DNA of 64,000 nucleotides from positions 55,324,074 to 55,388,073 of the forward strand of contig OX104113.1 of assembly GCA_944474755.1 (NCBI GenBank). The letters run 5' to 3'. This document shows, piece by piece, positions 20,670-33,470 of the stretch (its first letter is position 1; every line of letters starts with the position of its first letter). Source of the DNA: Limnoperna fortunei. Its lineage: Eukaryota > Mollusca > Bivalvia > Mytilida > Modiolidae. The notes beneath the pieces were generated by a model. It ran no database searches and was not told where the DNA came from. It was given only the letters and a program-made list of their open reading frames with translations. Position numbers and translations under genes: made by a program.

Positions 20670-22180
20670 AATTTAAAAGGAGAAAACTGATATTTCATAA
20701 ATTGTCATTCAAGGGAAATAACTCTAAAAAAGAAGTCATTTGACAATCTTGGACCAAACGAGTTATTTGTAGCCCTTGTCCAATCTAATTAAAGTTAAAT
20801 CTTTCACTTGCTCCCCCTTTTTGTTATTGGTAGCTGCGTAGTAACACGCAGCGACCATAGCAAAAGGGGGGGGGGGCAAGTGAAAGATAAACGCAGCGAC
20901 CAATAACAAAAAGGGGGAGCAAGTGAAAAATTTAATTTTAATTAGAGTGGCCCTTGCCTTACAGATCATTTTTGCAGTTTAGAGTATCACTCTGATTTTG
21001 GGCTATAGTATGGTTTAGTAAGGCGGGCATGCGAAATGGGGCATCTATTTTTATCAACTCCTCCTACAGTTTTCAACCCAGATCTCTGAAACTTCACATA
21101 ACGATTGCACATCTATTGAATTTGTTGCACCTGCTATTATGGAAGTGTTCCAGCATGTTTCCTAATTTTCCAGACCTTGGAACTGGGTCATTTTTGAGCA
21201 GATTTACAGAAGACAGTAAATATATTGTGTAATTAACTCCTACAGTTTCAGTCTAGAACTCTAAATTTCACAGAAAGATTGAAAATGTATTGAAGTTGTA
21301 CACCTGTTATTATTGTTCGAGGATTTTTTTCCTTATTTTCAGACTTGGAAACTTTGCGATTTTGTTAACTGTTGAATTGTTGAATTATGTATTCCTTTAT
21401 AAAACTTAATGGTAAATATGAGGATAATTCATTGAGAAATTTATCAGTTTAAGTTACAAAGCAAACACTGAAAATTTCAAGAAAAATTATGAGTAAATTA
21501 CATATAATACTATACTAATAACTGGATAAATTTTTGACAATTGAATTGTTTGTAGGCCATGTCCTTCTGTTTATTTTTGCAATTGACAGTTTTACTCTAG
21601 CTCTAAATTTATAAGGCAAGTACTTATATTTTATTAACAAAATTGTTATTAAAGGGTAAAAAGACCTGTAAGGATTCGTCTGACAATTTTGGACCAAATG
21701 CGTTTTTTAAAGGCATTATCTTGCAATTTACAGTTTCACTCTGGTCATTATTAAAGGGCAAAAACTCCTTTAAGAATTTGTCAGGCAATTTACACCAACA
21801 TAGTGAATTGCATTGTCTGGCTGATCATTTTTGCAATTTACTATATCAATCTGCTGTTTTATTTTTCAAGTTCTACTGTCAAAACTGACAAATTTCTATA
21901 AAAAAAATCGTAACTTAATGTCCATAACTCCTACAGGCAGTTAAACAACTTCTGAAATGAAAAAAGATTGAATGTGCTGATCATTTTAATGTAACGGGTT
22001 TTTTTTCTGTAGCTATATAACATTGTGAGATATTGGCCAAAACATGTGTTGACCCATGTTCTTCAACTTGCGCTTGTGAAAAATAGTTCAGATTAGGGCC
22101 GCTCTCAGATACATAAATCAGTGTACTGTATTACTTTTCTATAAATCGTGAATCTTTGGTACTGATCCTAAAACCAAGAT
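20670..22180 (-). repeat. Inverted, degenerate copy of the ~165-bp tandem repeat family
   Basis: Read on the minus strand this resembles 32040-33440. It has repeated AACTGTAAA..AAATGATCAG, GACAAATTC and GGAGTTATT phrases and ends with a CCAAGATGGCC block (about 22170). It contains the palindromic insertion at 20780-20952. The copies are strongly diverged. Short open frames here have no recognised content. Confidence 0.65.
20780..20952. mobile_element. Palindromic MITE-like element
   Basis: Arms of about 60 bp are nearly perfect reverse complements. Both contain TTTCACTTGCTCCCCCTTTT and TTGTTATTGGT. The centre holds two GCAGCGACC repeats and a run of 10 G (about 20867-20876). Confidence 0.85.
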
Positions 22181-24050
22181 GGCCACAACACTGGAACATA
22201 GAACTCCAGAGGCACTAAAAATAGCTGGTTTCAGAAACTATTTCACTTATTTAAATCAAATTAGGCAGAACTAATATAAGGGTAATTTTCTGCCATTGTA
22301 AAATGCAGGTTGTTGGGTCTTTTTTAGTTTCCGATACTAGTAAATATTTTTTGGTTCGGAGACCTTTAATGGATGACGAAAGTATTTTTAGTTGTGGATC
22401 AAAACGAACTATATCCGTCTTTTGGGTAACCAATATACTTGAATAATTAGAAACTAAAAATATTTAACCAAGATTTCCACCATAAATCGTGTTGTAAATT
22501 GTAACAAGAAAAGCAAGATCAGGTCATTTGGACATTCAGAGCTTTTAGTTCCTTGTTTTCCTGAAATTTGTCATTAGTGTTAGGTATCCAAAATCTAGTA
22601 TGGTGACGTAATCATTACTCTGAATTACTGTGAAGAACGGGATATACCTATAAAATATGCTGTATTTTAATGTTTTTTATTTGTATGAAACTGTTAAATT
22701 GAAAAACAAACACTCTTTCAAGAATGCGTTTTTCTTAATTTCAAATTTTGCCCCTTTTCAATTGTTTTGATGTATTGTGACAGCGCTATACATTCAACCA
22801 TGTCTAGTAACGTTTGTTAGGAACACATTTGTGTAATTTTTTTTACCGATTTATAAGACTTTCGACGTATTTGCCGCACTTTAAATTCATACTGAAAAAT
22901 ATAATATCATTTTAGATATGCGTTTTTTTTCTGAATAATTTTTCCATGAATTTTTAGAGTACAACATATATTTTTGTCAGATTTACACGAGTTTATCTAT
23001 TTCTATAGTCGTTTCGTTAGCGCGACATTTTTTAAACGATGTTATTATAAACAAAGTTGCATGAACATATTATAAATATTCGATAAGGAAAATATTAATG
23101 CACAAAACGTATGTGTGCGTATTTAAATACAATTTGAGCAATAAATGGTTATTTATTGTGGACATAGACATACAAATCTAGATATTAAACCCTCTTTTAA
23201 GGTGCACGACGTAATATTTAATGTAACGTCAAAAAAGCTCAAATGACGCTACGTTTAGAGGCCCAATAACGTGCGCTACGTCTTATTGAAATTGTTACAA
23301 TTTTCAATGTAAAAGAATTAACAAAACTTCATTTGTTTTAAAATCTACCGGTATTATGTACTACATGCAATAAAACACTACCAGTGCAAACGGCGCTTTG
23401 ATTAATATTTGTTTTACATACATGGATCAAACTCATGGATGCAAAGCTAAAACTAGGTACTCTAAGTGGTGTCAGAGGAGAAGATTGTTTATAAAGTTAA
23501 CAACGGACAGATAACAGATGACAGATGACATGACACCTAGTCAATCAAGTGATCACAATATAGAAAAGGGACAGACTTACGCTTTAGGAAAAACCTTACT
23601 GCATACTAGCATAGTAAAAATTCTGATCATTTGGATGCAATTTATCTCTTTACTGGAGTTTTATGAAAATAATTTTAGTCTTTTTAAATTACATCAATGA
23701 ATTGGCACTTATTAAATGATTTTCAGGTACGAATTAAAGAACATATTTGTAAAAGTACTGCCTCCCTCTTTTTTTTATTTTTTCCTTTCTCCCTCTCCCT
23801 CTCTCCCTGTCTCCCACTACCCTGTCCACCCTCTCATAAAATAATGAAACATTTTTAAAATTTAGATGTTTGGATAAATGTACATGTACGTAATAAAACA
23901 TTCAAACAAAACAGTAGTATATGTTAACATATTTCTGAGTGTCTACATTGTATGATCTGGATTTTTCCCTGTGGAAAAAGGTTAAAATGTCCAAAATATG
24001 TTGCAAATATTGAATTGTTTTCATTTAAATATTCGATTTAATATAACAGT
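22181..24050. other. No recognised gene
   Basis: AT-rich non-coding sequence. A pyrimidine-rich tract lies at about 23759-23835. No open frame exceeds about 60 codons. Confidence 0.6.
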
Positions 24051-24051
24051 A

Positions 24052-24174
24052 ATCACCCTAGATGATATGTGATCCGGCATTTCTTTCCCCTCGAAAAGTA
24101 ATGTCACCCTCGGGTTGTACCTTACTTTCTCGAAGAAAGTTCTAAATCACCGGGTCACACACCAACTAGGGTGA
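24052..24174. mobile_element. Palindromic 123-bp MITE
   Basis: Terminal inverted repeats ATCACCCTAG / CTAGGGTGAT extend inwards (TGTGATCCGG / CCGGGTCACAC). An inner stem is formed by CTCGAAAAGTAA and TTACTTTCTCGAAG. No coding sequence. Confidence 0.8.
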
Positions 24175-24629
24175 TAATTGTATAATACCGACCTACCCGA
24201 CATAAAATTGCAATATTTTCGTAAAAATATGAAACTAACAAACTGTCTGACCTCCCCCCCCCCCTTTTTTATATAAAAAAAGCTCTATTTTCCCGGCTCT
24301 TATAAACTTTCCTCAAATATAGAAGATTTTCAATCATTATGTTTCTATTTTTAAATTTTGCTATTTTTAGAACCCAAACATCCAATCAGATGCATCCGTG
24401 TGTTTTCTTCTGATTACTATCTTGGGGTTCAAAAACTTCCCGGTGTAATGTAAACAAATATTTGGTTTATTGTAACCATATATAAGAATCCTTTACTTCT
24501 CTCCACTTCTCTGCGTTTAGTAGAACAAACTATTATTATTGTTTCCATTCAACTCTTCCATATTTTGCTGTTTATCAAATATAATAACATATATATTAAT
24601 TTGTAGAAAATAATAAGGCAATTACGAGG

Positions 24630-25683
24630 GTTACAAGTCAGATCGGCACTTGGTCAAAACGGCACCTGGTTAAATCGGCACTTAGTATAGTCAATTCGGC
24701 ACTCAGTATGGTTAATTCGGCACCTGATATAGTCAATTCGGCACCTATATTTTTTTCTGAATTTATTACAACAAAAACGACTGAAAGATAACATGTTTAT
24801 TTTATTTCATTAAAAATCTAGCACATATAAACGCAACCAGCACAATATAATCAAAGAACAGTTCAAAATGATAAAGTAATATATTAAATGATTTAAAAAT
24901 CATTTCAATTCATCATATTAAAGTTACAGTTAATGTCAGCATTATGATCGTTATGTGCAGGAGGTCCGTAAACCGATGTGCATTTCCTTAGTAAATAGCT
25001 GGCACTGATGGTGTTGTTCTTATATTGCTGCCACCAACTGAAAATCATTTGCTGAACCTTACGGTTCTGTTTTCTTTGATGGCGTCTTCATTTTTCCTCT
25101 GCAACAAGCCATAGCTGTAAGGGAATATCTTCTGCTTCTGCAAACACTGCAGAGCTTCCTGTCTTGGACGAACTATGATAGTATCTCATTTAATATTTTC
25201 CATTTTTCTCAAATTTCTTACTTATTAAACAGCTTGGGCTTCACCCTTTTAATCTCAATTTAAACATCATTTAGTTAACAATCATGAAACACTTTCAGGG
25301 TCATTATTACAACAACAAACCATATAATTACACAAACAAAAAATTAATTTGTTACTTTTTCAAAGGAATTTAAATGTCTAATCATTGATGTTATTATAAC
25401 AGTAATACTATTTATCAAACTTAACAGTTGTAAATTTCAAAGAATCCCCCAATCAACATAAATAATTAGTAATTATTTTATTTTAAATTATAATTTTCAA
25501 CATTTCATGTATTAAAATTTGCCCTTTAAACAATTTTATTGTAATAAGTATAAATCATTTATCAGGTGCCGAAATCCTATGCCGATTTGACTATACATAA
25601 GTGTCGAATTGACTACTTTTCGGTGCCGATTTGACTTTTTCTTTAGGTGCCGATCCGACTTAGTGCCGATTTGACTTGCACCC
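24630..25683. mobile_element. DNA transposon (about 1.05 kb) whose inverted termini are tandem arrays
   Basis: Flanked by the 9-bp ATTACGAGG (24621-24629 and 25684-25692). The left end carries about six units of a ~20-bp repeat containing TCAATTCGGCACC. The right end carries four to five inverted units (GGTGCCGATTTGACT). The outermost bases GTTACAAGTCAGATCGGCAC and their inverse GTGCCGATTTGACTTGCACC form the terminal inverted repeat. The interior (about 24930-25170, minus strand) has a frame containing LWLVAEEK and KVQQMIFSWWQQYKNNTISA. It is broken by a stop and may be a transposase remnant. Confidence 0.82.
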
Positions 25684-25699
25684 ATTACGAGGCCCTATT

Positions 25700-26110
25700 C
25701 AAAATGTTACCGGATTTTCAGGTTTTTGAGAAAATATAGTTCAAAGTTGCAAATTCGAACTTTTATTGCAAGGCAGGATTCCGGTAAACTTTTCTATACA
25801 TTCCTTTCATTTATATTTTATTAACTATAATCATTTTGAAGCTAGCTAAGTAAATAATTTTTATGAAACACCTACAGTTATTGGACCGGAGTGATGTATT
25901 TTGGAGAAATCAGGGTTCCAATATGAAAATTTGAATAAAGCACACTCGTAAAGATGAATCTTCCGGTCAACTTTTAGGTATTTTATTAATAATTAATTAC
26001 ATTGAACTATACATATTCATAAAGATTATTGAATACCTTTCAGTGGCATTAAATTTTTTTATTCTACGTTAATCCGTTCAAAAGTTATGAACAAAAATAT
26101 ACGCTTGTAC
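25700..26110. repeat. Weak tandem duplication upstream of SPRYD7 exon 1
   Basis: TTCCGGTAAACTTTTCTATA and TTCCGGTCAACTTTTAGGTA start two diverged blocks of about 170-200 bp, each followed by ATTTTATTAA. No promoter element could be identified with confidence. Confidence 0.4.
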
Positions 26111-26180
26111 TCTTCCGGCTTTTCATCCTTCCGTCTTTTAGACCAACCCCTCCCTCTCTTCCTTTATAATCTCCCCTGGA

Positions 26181-26280
26181 ATGGCAAAATGTTTATGCTG
26201 TTTAAAAATTTGGAATGAAAATTCTAGACATATTCCATTACAAGAAGTTTCCGCGGTACAACTAGATACAGATTTTATGG
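26181..26280 (+). CDS. SPRYD7: SPRYD7 (SPRY domain-containing protein 7), first coding exon
   Basis: The frame from ATG 26181 reads MAKCLCCLKIW, then SRHIPLQEVSAVQLDTDFMG. This matches the N-terminus of vertebrate SPRYD7: a Cys cluster at residues 4-7, then HIPL-x-E-x3-AVQLDT-x3-MG. The exon ends ATGG before a strong donor GTAAGA (26281-26286), leaving phase 1. Exon 2, 16.9 kb downstream, starts with GT to complete a Gly codon and continues the same protein. The Cys cluster may be lipid-modified (inference). SPRYD7 is a small, mostly SPRY-domain protein of poorly known function. A polypyrimidine-AG acceptor lies just upstream (AG at 26140-26141), so an upstream non-coding exon is possible. 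A longer open frame running to 26426 continues into the intron and is not expected to be used. Confidence 0.85.
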
Positions 26281-27099
26281 GTAAGAAGAGTCTATACTGG
26301 GCATGTGTTAAGCTTAAAAGACGTTTTTCCATCGTTTCAAAATTTAAGAATCCCCTGGTTAAAATAACCAAATATTTAACATGCATATGGCCTATGGGGC
26401 ATCTGCAATTAAGATTTTATGTGTGAAAATCCTCTCAATTACCCCCCTTTCCGAAATGGAAGTTGAATAGCTAAATTTGATTATTATCCAGAGACATATA
26501 TTTATAGAGATTGGCAACTTGGCAACTCGTCGTAAAAATAAATGAAATGCGGTTGTATTTATGATGCCGTCGTTACTTTCTCCGTTTTTTAAATTAAAAT
26601 ATCTATAATATATATGGATTCTGAGAATATATAGTGCTATGATAATTTATTAAATGGAAAGAAAATTGAGCAAAATTATATAAATGAAAAATAAGAACTA
26701 AACAGGTTGTGACATTTTTTGTCCCTGCAAAGTCTGGTTTTCTTTGTTGACACATTTTAAACAGGCAAAATTTGCTTGCACTTTTCACTTTCTTTAGATG
26801 AACAAATGATTGAAGAACATGTTTTTGTCTAATTAACTACAATCGAAGATGGGGGATGCAATTGTGTCAGTAGATTATAGAGCGGGGGGAATTTGTTAGC
26901 AGTAAAAGGTGGGTCGTACCAGAAATAGTCTTTTCCGTATGAAACGAAGTGTAGACATTACTGTACAGGCCCCACGAATTTTAATTTCTCCACCTATCGC
27001 GGTGGGGGTGGAGAGAGTTTCCTCCACTGTTATTCAACTCTCCTTGGTGGAGTGCAGATCGTATAATCACGGTGGATAGCCGGCCAAAAGATAAACACC

Positions 27100-27325
27100 A
27101 CAACAACAATGTCTACAATGCTGTTTTCATCAATAAATGAAATTGAAATTTTGGTCATATGCTTGAGTGTGTATACAACAAACTCTATACCTTTTGTTAT
27201 AAAATTAATATTCCCTTTAAAATTAATTGCCTAATACATAATAAATGACAATTCCTGACCATTTTTGATTACACAATTATGGAAACACAGGTAATGCTGT
27301 CATATTATTAACCAATTAGCGTTTA
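27100..27325. repeat. Dispersed repeat, copy A (partner 29000-29245)
   Basis: Shares with 29000-29245, in the same orientation, the phrases TATGCTTGAGTGTGTATA, ACAAACTCTATA, TTTTTGTTRTAAAA-like and GGTAATGCTGTCA. Divergence is substantial. The two copies bracket a LINE fragment. Confidence 0.75.
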
Positions 27326-27877
27326 ATGTCTTGAATTACCTTTGATCATTTAACAGTCTGAACTACAGACTACAGTTCAAAAACAAACTCACAAGCTGAA
27401 TTATATTTGAACAGTATCAAAGCTGTCTGTTTTAAATTAATAACAGTGTTTTTTTTTAATTTTTATAAAAATTGTAGAATCTTGGTACCAAAATGTCTAC
27501 GGAGAAACATACATTCACAACTCCAAGAGAAAACGAAAATCTTATGCCAATAATGAAGCTTCTTAGTTTAAAAGATATTTTATTTGAAATCTTGCAATTG
27601 CAAATACATATCACAATACAAATTATAACACAAAAGGATTTGGAAACAAGCTGAAACAGCTTATATAAATCCATCTCCTAAATAAATATATATCACATAA
27701 AGTAAAAGCTCATAACAGTTATTTGCATGCTTGTGATTTCAACATACATTAGTAATAAAAATCACAAGGTATTATATACATGCTATATATAATGTAGAAG
27801 AAAACCAGAATTATGACAACATTAATAGTAAAACAAAAACATTAGGGTGTTCGATGAAATGTATGCAACTTTTAAAA

Positions 27878-28666
27878 TTATTTTTCTAGAGAAGTGACAA
27901 ATCGTTTGCTTTTTAAAATAAACTTCTGGACTTTTAAAAAGATTTCTTTATTTTGGATTGTATTTCGTAAATTTGACCCCAAAAGTAAAAGGTGGGAATC
28001 AATTGGAATTGAAAATGGGATTGATAATATTAGTTCCTCCCTAATGGTATCATATTTTGTATAATTTAAGAGGAAATGTGAGGAGGTTTCAGCTTGTCCA
28101 CATGTGCAGTTAGGAGAGTCCACCAGATTTCGTACGTAGAGGTGTTTATTTAGCGAGCTACTCCCCAGTCGCAATCTGGTGTGTAATACCTGTCCAAGTC
28201 GGGTTTCTACGTAGTAATAATCTGGAGGCTTTATGACATGTTTACTTATTCGTTGTTTTAAGATATTTAACGATGTAGAATTTCGAATATACAGGGGTAA
28301 TCTGTTCCATAATTTTATGGTCGAAGGCAGAAAATATTCAGAGTAAAAATTTGTTCTTGTGCGGACCTCAATAATATTTTGTGATTGGCGGGTATAATGT
28401 GTATGCGTATTGCCAATTGATGAAGGTACTAATTCCGGCAAATAATCTGGGGTTTCGAAGTTAATCATTTTGTAAAATAATATAAGTTTGTGGGTCTCTC
28501 GTCTGTCTGAAAGCGATTCCCATCCTGTTTCTTTATATAATTTTTCAATAGAAGTTAATTTAGTACCTCCCATTACAATTCTCATAGCTTCTATTTGAAC
28601 ATTTTCTATTTTATTAACTAAACTTTTATTTGTGTTGTCCCATAATGAAGCTTCTTGGTAATCCAT
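27878..28666 (-). pseudogene. 5'-truncated LINE ORF2 C-terminal region
   Basis: An uninterrupted 262-codon frame covers the part of a LINE ORF2 downstream of the RT. It begins near SLWDNTN, then ENVQIEAMRIVMGG, LYKETGWESLSDRRETHKLI, FYKMINFETPDYLPELVP, and RTNFYSEYFLPSTIKLWNRL. A C-terminal Cys/His module, NCTCGQAETSSHFLLNYTKY, follows; the expected final Cys reads Asn-Tyr, so one zinc ligand appears lost. RT palm motifs are absent, as expected for a 5'-truncated insertion whose junction is near 28670. The 3' UTR should lie left of 27878, but no tail was resolved. The open frame over this length suggests a comparatively young insertion. It belongs to a different family from the ORF2 at 13.7-17.2 kb. 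Confidence 0.85.
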
Positions 28667-28999
28667 CTTTCTTTACCTACGACTACGTTTCGAAGGTATT
28701 TAAAAATATCCAGTATCGATCCAATGAATAAAAATCATTGTTGAATTCTATTTATAGCTTGTTTGTTTATGTCACCAAAAACGTTGGTATAACTTTGTAT
28801 CTCACGAGATAAAATAGTGGTGGAATAAATAAAGATATACTTCCTGTCATTTCATTTTCATTGTTTTTTTATAATTATAACCACTTCACAGGTATATCTT
28901 TGTGTACACTACTTGCACATGCTATTGTACAAGCGGTAAATTGATTCGAGAAGCAGTTGATACCTCAATTATCGGCACATGTTCTACTGTCATATATTT

Positions 29000-29245
29000 T
29001 CTTCAAACATCAACAAAACAAGATCGTCTATATTGCCGTTTATGTCAAAAAATGTAAGTGAAATTGTTGTCGTATGCTCAAGTGTGTATAAAACAAACTC
29101 TATATTTTTTGTTGTAAAAATAATCCTTGCTTCAAATTTATTGCATAATACCTTGTAAATTAAGCACAATGACACTTTCAGACAATTTTTCATTACATAA
29201 TTAGTGGTAATGCTGTCAGATGATAACCAATAAGAGTTGATTAGG
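29000..29245. repeat. Dispersed repeat, copy B (partner 27100-27325)
   Basis: See the copy at 27100-27325. Short minus-strand open frames in it are incidental. Confidence 0.75.
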
Positions 29246-29279
29246 TCGTACATGTAGTACTTTTAGACTCGTATAAAAA

Positions 29280-29540
29280 GTACTTAGGGTGTGATACCTC
29301 TTTCCCCATGACAAGACATAATGACTAGTATTCACATAAATGGGTACTTAGGGAACAATACATCTTTCCCCAATACACAACAGAATGACTAGTATTCACA
29401 TAAATGAGTACTTCGGGTGCAATACATCTTTCCCTAAGACAAGACATAATGACTAGCAGTCACATAAATGGGTACTAGGGTACAATACCTCTTTCCCCAC
29501 GACAAAACATAATGACTTGCATTCAAATAAATGGGCAGTT
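29280..29540. repeat. Tandem repeat, about 4 x 64 bp
   Basis: Four copies of TACTTAGGGTGCAATACMTC-like start, then TTTCCCC, GACAAGACATAATGACTAG and CACATAAATGGG. Copies begin near 29280, 29344, 29408 and 29472. Confidence 0.88.
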
Positions 29541-29899
29541 GGGGCCCCTAAGTTTATTTTCATTAATAATCTTATTTCTGTAACAAACAAAAAAATGCTA
29601 AAATTATACTTTTAAGTTATTATGAGATCATAACTTATATTGACTAGACATTTCATTAAGAGAAATAGAACAACATAAATACTGATAAAACCAAATGAAA
29701 ACAACAATTAAAGTTTCATTATGTACCTCTCCCCTTCCCAGAATGGGGAGACATTGTTTTTCTGTCAAACTTCTTCTTCTACTTCTTCTCATACAAACCA
29801 TGTCCGGGCCATAACTTTTTAATCCTTTGATAATCAGCTTTAATATTTGGCATGTAGATGTACAAAATGTATCTCCATGAGACGATGTGTTGCATACCA

Positions 29900-30660
29900 G
29901 AATAACCGTCATATTACCTTGACCTTTGACCTCAAGGTCAAATTAATGCTAATTTTACATGCAAAGCATGTCTGGGTCATATCTGTTTTATCATTTGACA
30001 TAGGCCTTTGATATTTGACATGAGGATATGTCATCAGAGACAATGTGTGCTTGGCCATATCTTTTTTATCCTTTGACATAGGGCTTTGATATTTGACAGG
30101 ATGTTTCATCATGATATAATGTGCCGTGTACCAGAATGACCTTGACCTTTCACCTCAAGGTCAAATAAATGTTTATTTCATATGCAAAGCATGTACCAGA
30201 CATAACTTTTTTATCCTTTCACATAGCGCTTTGATATTTCACATGTGAGTGTATCATCATGAGATGATATGTGAAGTGCCAGTAACCTTTGTACGACCTT
30301 GTGACCTTGACCTTTGACCCTAGGTCAAATTTATGCTTATTTTACATGCAAAGTGTGTCTTGGCCATATCTTTTTTATCCTTTGACATACATTTAGGGCT
30401 TTGATATCTGACATGAGGATGTATCATCATGAGACGATGTGCTGTGTTCCAGAATGACCTTGACCTTTGACCTCAAGGTCAAATAAATGCTTATTTCATA
30501 TGCAAAGCATGTACCAGCCATAACTTTTTTTCCTTTCACATAAGGCTTTGATATTTCACATGTGAATGTATCATCATGAAATGATATGTGAAGTGCCAGT
30601 TACCTTCATATGACCTTGTGACCTTGACCTTTGCCCCGATGTCAAATTTATGCTTATTTT
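29900..30660. repeat. Tandem repeat rich in AGGTCA half-sites
   Basis: Several diverged units contain TGACCTTGACCTTTGACCT, CTCAAGGTCAAAT, GCAAAGCATGT, TTTTTTATCCTTTGACATA and TTGATATTTGACATG. Units alternate in small differences with a spacing of about 155 bp. Related units occur at 43590-43880 and throughout 44.9-64 kb. Confidence 0.8.
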
Positions 30661-32039
30661 CTGTGTAAACACTACCCCAGTAGGAAATGTAGTACAAAAT
30701 CTTACAGAAGAGACAGGGTACCATTGGATTGTTTTAGCTGTTGGATTTTAGTAAATTAAGGTACCCTAAAAATCAGATGGCTATTGAGTACATGTATATT
30801 TTAGATGAGCAACATACAACATTGCCATTTTGAACTTCATTATGGTGGAAAAAGTAATGCCTCTTTTTTCAAAACAATAATATATTGAAGCAAAATTTTG
30901 TAATATATTGGTATAACACCTGCATTTAATCAAGATAAGGTTTTTCTTTTTATAAGTATAAATTATCCTGTCTTATGGTGCTGAATAGATTCACTACACA
31001 TTCATATTGTTCAGCTCCAATGTGTATATTTATTTGCTCCCATGTAGAAAAATATTCCTAGTACCAGTACTTATATTTGCCCCCACAGATAAAAATATTC
31101 ACCTCGTTGATACTATGTAAGGGGAGACTTTCGTTTTACTGCGCTAAAACAGTTTCTAGTTTTCCTTCAAGTTGTATTCACCACTTAAACTATGTAATTT
31201 ACCTACAATAGAAAAGAACAATTAAATTTAGAATGCGTTTCAAACTTCACATCACATCAAAAGCATAGAAAATTTACCATTATTTTTCAGTGTTCAATTC
31301 TAATTGTTACTACTGTTTTATATTTCATACCCTTAGGTATGATATTCCAAATTCACAGTTCTTATACATTTTAAATTAATAGGACAAAATTCAATAGTAC
31401 TGTAGGATACATACCTTACAATCTGTAAAATCCAAACATATATAAAAAGCTACATCAGTTACATCACCTGAAAAAGTTGCATTCTATACAATAAACATAA
31501 AATGGAACATCTACTAAAAGTGACAGGCTATGATTCTGGTATAAGAATTAACTGACAATAAATATGAATTGCCTGGTACCCAAAATATCAAGTTAATTAA
31601 TTTACAAATTGGGCATAAAAGAGAAACTTCACAAAAAAATAAAAATTTAATATATTATTCTTCAAATAAAAAGAAACACTTTTGCCTCTTGATGTTTTAT
31701 TTTATTTTCAATGGTTTAGTTCCTACATTGAATTTTCAGTGTAGAAATGCACTTATAGAGGTCAGCTATCTTGTCACTATCTCGTCACTAGATGACGGAC
31801 GATACTAGAGATTACTTGACATCCAAACACCTTAACATTGCCATATGATAATAATGCGAATTGGTCAATAAAAGAAGGCTGTACTATAAGACAAGGTTTT
31901 GGCAAGATTATGTTTTGTATTCCTGATCTAAGCAAAAAACCTGACTTGTGTAACGAGTAGTTCTACTTGAGACTATGTCCACAGCAGCAGCAACTTCGTA
32001 TGCGAAGATCATCTTGCAGAATGTTGCATGGATGATAGT
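30661..32039. other. No recognised gene
   Basis: AT-rich intronic sequence without recognisable coding or repeat structure. A 79-codon + frame at 31569-31808 has no known content. Confidence 0.55.
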
Positions 32040-33470
32040 TTAATGGTCGTCCGTTGTAAACTTTTTCAAAAATCTTCTCCTCTAAAACCACTGGGCCACA
32101 ATCATCCTTAGGGTTCATAGTTTCAAATTTGTACCCATCATTTGTTGATCAACAGAAAAAGATGGCCACTGTTACTAAAAATAGAACATGGGTGTCAACA
32201 CATGTTTTTGATCATTTTTGAGAAAACCGTCACTTCAAATTGATCAGCGCATTAAGGTCTACAATAGTTGATGTTAGTGTGAAGTTGGGTATTGCCTTCT
32301 TGTAGGAGTTATTGCCCTTTAATGACAATTTTTGACAAAATTTTTGGTATTTACAGTATAACTTGAAAACTATAAGAGGTAGAATGAAACTGTAAATAGC
32401 AAAAATGATCAGAAATAAAAGCCCTACAATTCACTTTATTTGTCTGAAATTGTCAGATGACTCAGATGAGTAATTGCCCTTGAATTATAATTTTTTATGA
32501 AATTTTCTGTATGTGTCCCATAACTAAAAAACTAGAACTGCTAGAGTAAAACTGTAAATAGCAAAAATGATCAGCAATAAAAGGCCTACAATTCACTTAA
32601 TTGTCTGAAATTGTCAGATGACTACTTATAGGAGTTATTGCCCTTAAATGGCAATTTTTTATGAAATTTTCCATTTTTGTCCTGTAACTTAAAAACTATA
32701 ACAGCTAGAGTGAAATTATATATAGAAAAAAAGATCAGCAATAAAAGCCCTACAATTCACTTAATTGGTCTGAAATTGTCAGATGACTCCTTATAGGAGT
32801 TATTGCCCTTAAATGACAATTTTTTAATGAAATTTTCCATTTTTGTCCTGTAACTTAAAAACCATAACAGCTAGAGTGAAATTATATATAGAAAAAAAAT
32901 GATCAGCAATAAAAGCCCTACAATTCACTTAATTGGTCTGAAATTGTCAGATGACTCCTTATAGGAGTTATTGCCCTTAAATGACAATTTTTTAATGAAA
33001 TTTTCCATTTTTGTCCTGTAACTTGAAAACTATAGCAGCTAGATTGAAACTGTAAATTGCACAAATGATTAGCAAAGCAAGGTCTACAAATTATTGCTTA
33101 GTCCAAAATTGCAAGATGACTCTTTATAGGAGTTATTGGCCTTTAATTATGAATTTGGACAAATGATCAGTTTTTGTATTATAAATTAGTCTACAGTTGT
33201 ATAACACACCTAGAGTAAAACTGTAAATTTCTAAATTACCTTTAAGGACAAGGCCTACAAACCATTTAATTTTCAGAAATTGTCTGATTGCACCTTATAG
33301 GAGTTATTGTACTTTACTACATTTTTGAAAATTTTTTGAAGAAATGTTTAGTTTTTGCACCGTAACTTAGAAGCTATAACAACTAGACTGAAACTGTAAA
33401 TTTCAAAAATTTAAATCTAGTTGGTCATTTGGGTTCAAGGTGAGCGATTACAGGCTCCTGGGAGCCTCTA
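32040..33470 (+). repeat. Composite element: head, about seven ~165-bp tandem repeats, tail
   Basis: The head has GGTCGTCCGTTGTAAACTTT, AATCTTCTCCTCT and AAGATGGCCACTG. Tandem units follow, marked by GGAGTTATTGCCCTT near 32305, 32470, 32635, 32797, 32962, 33132 and 33303. Each carries GACTCC, AACTATAACAGCTAGAG and AAATGATCAGCAATAAAAG. The tail reads GTGAGCGATTACAGGCTCCT then GGGAGCCTCTAG. Inverted relatives lie at 20670-22180. Non-coding. Confidence 0.85.
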
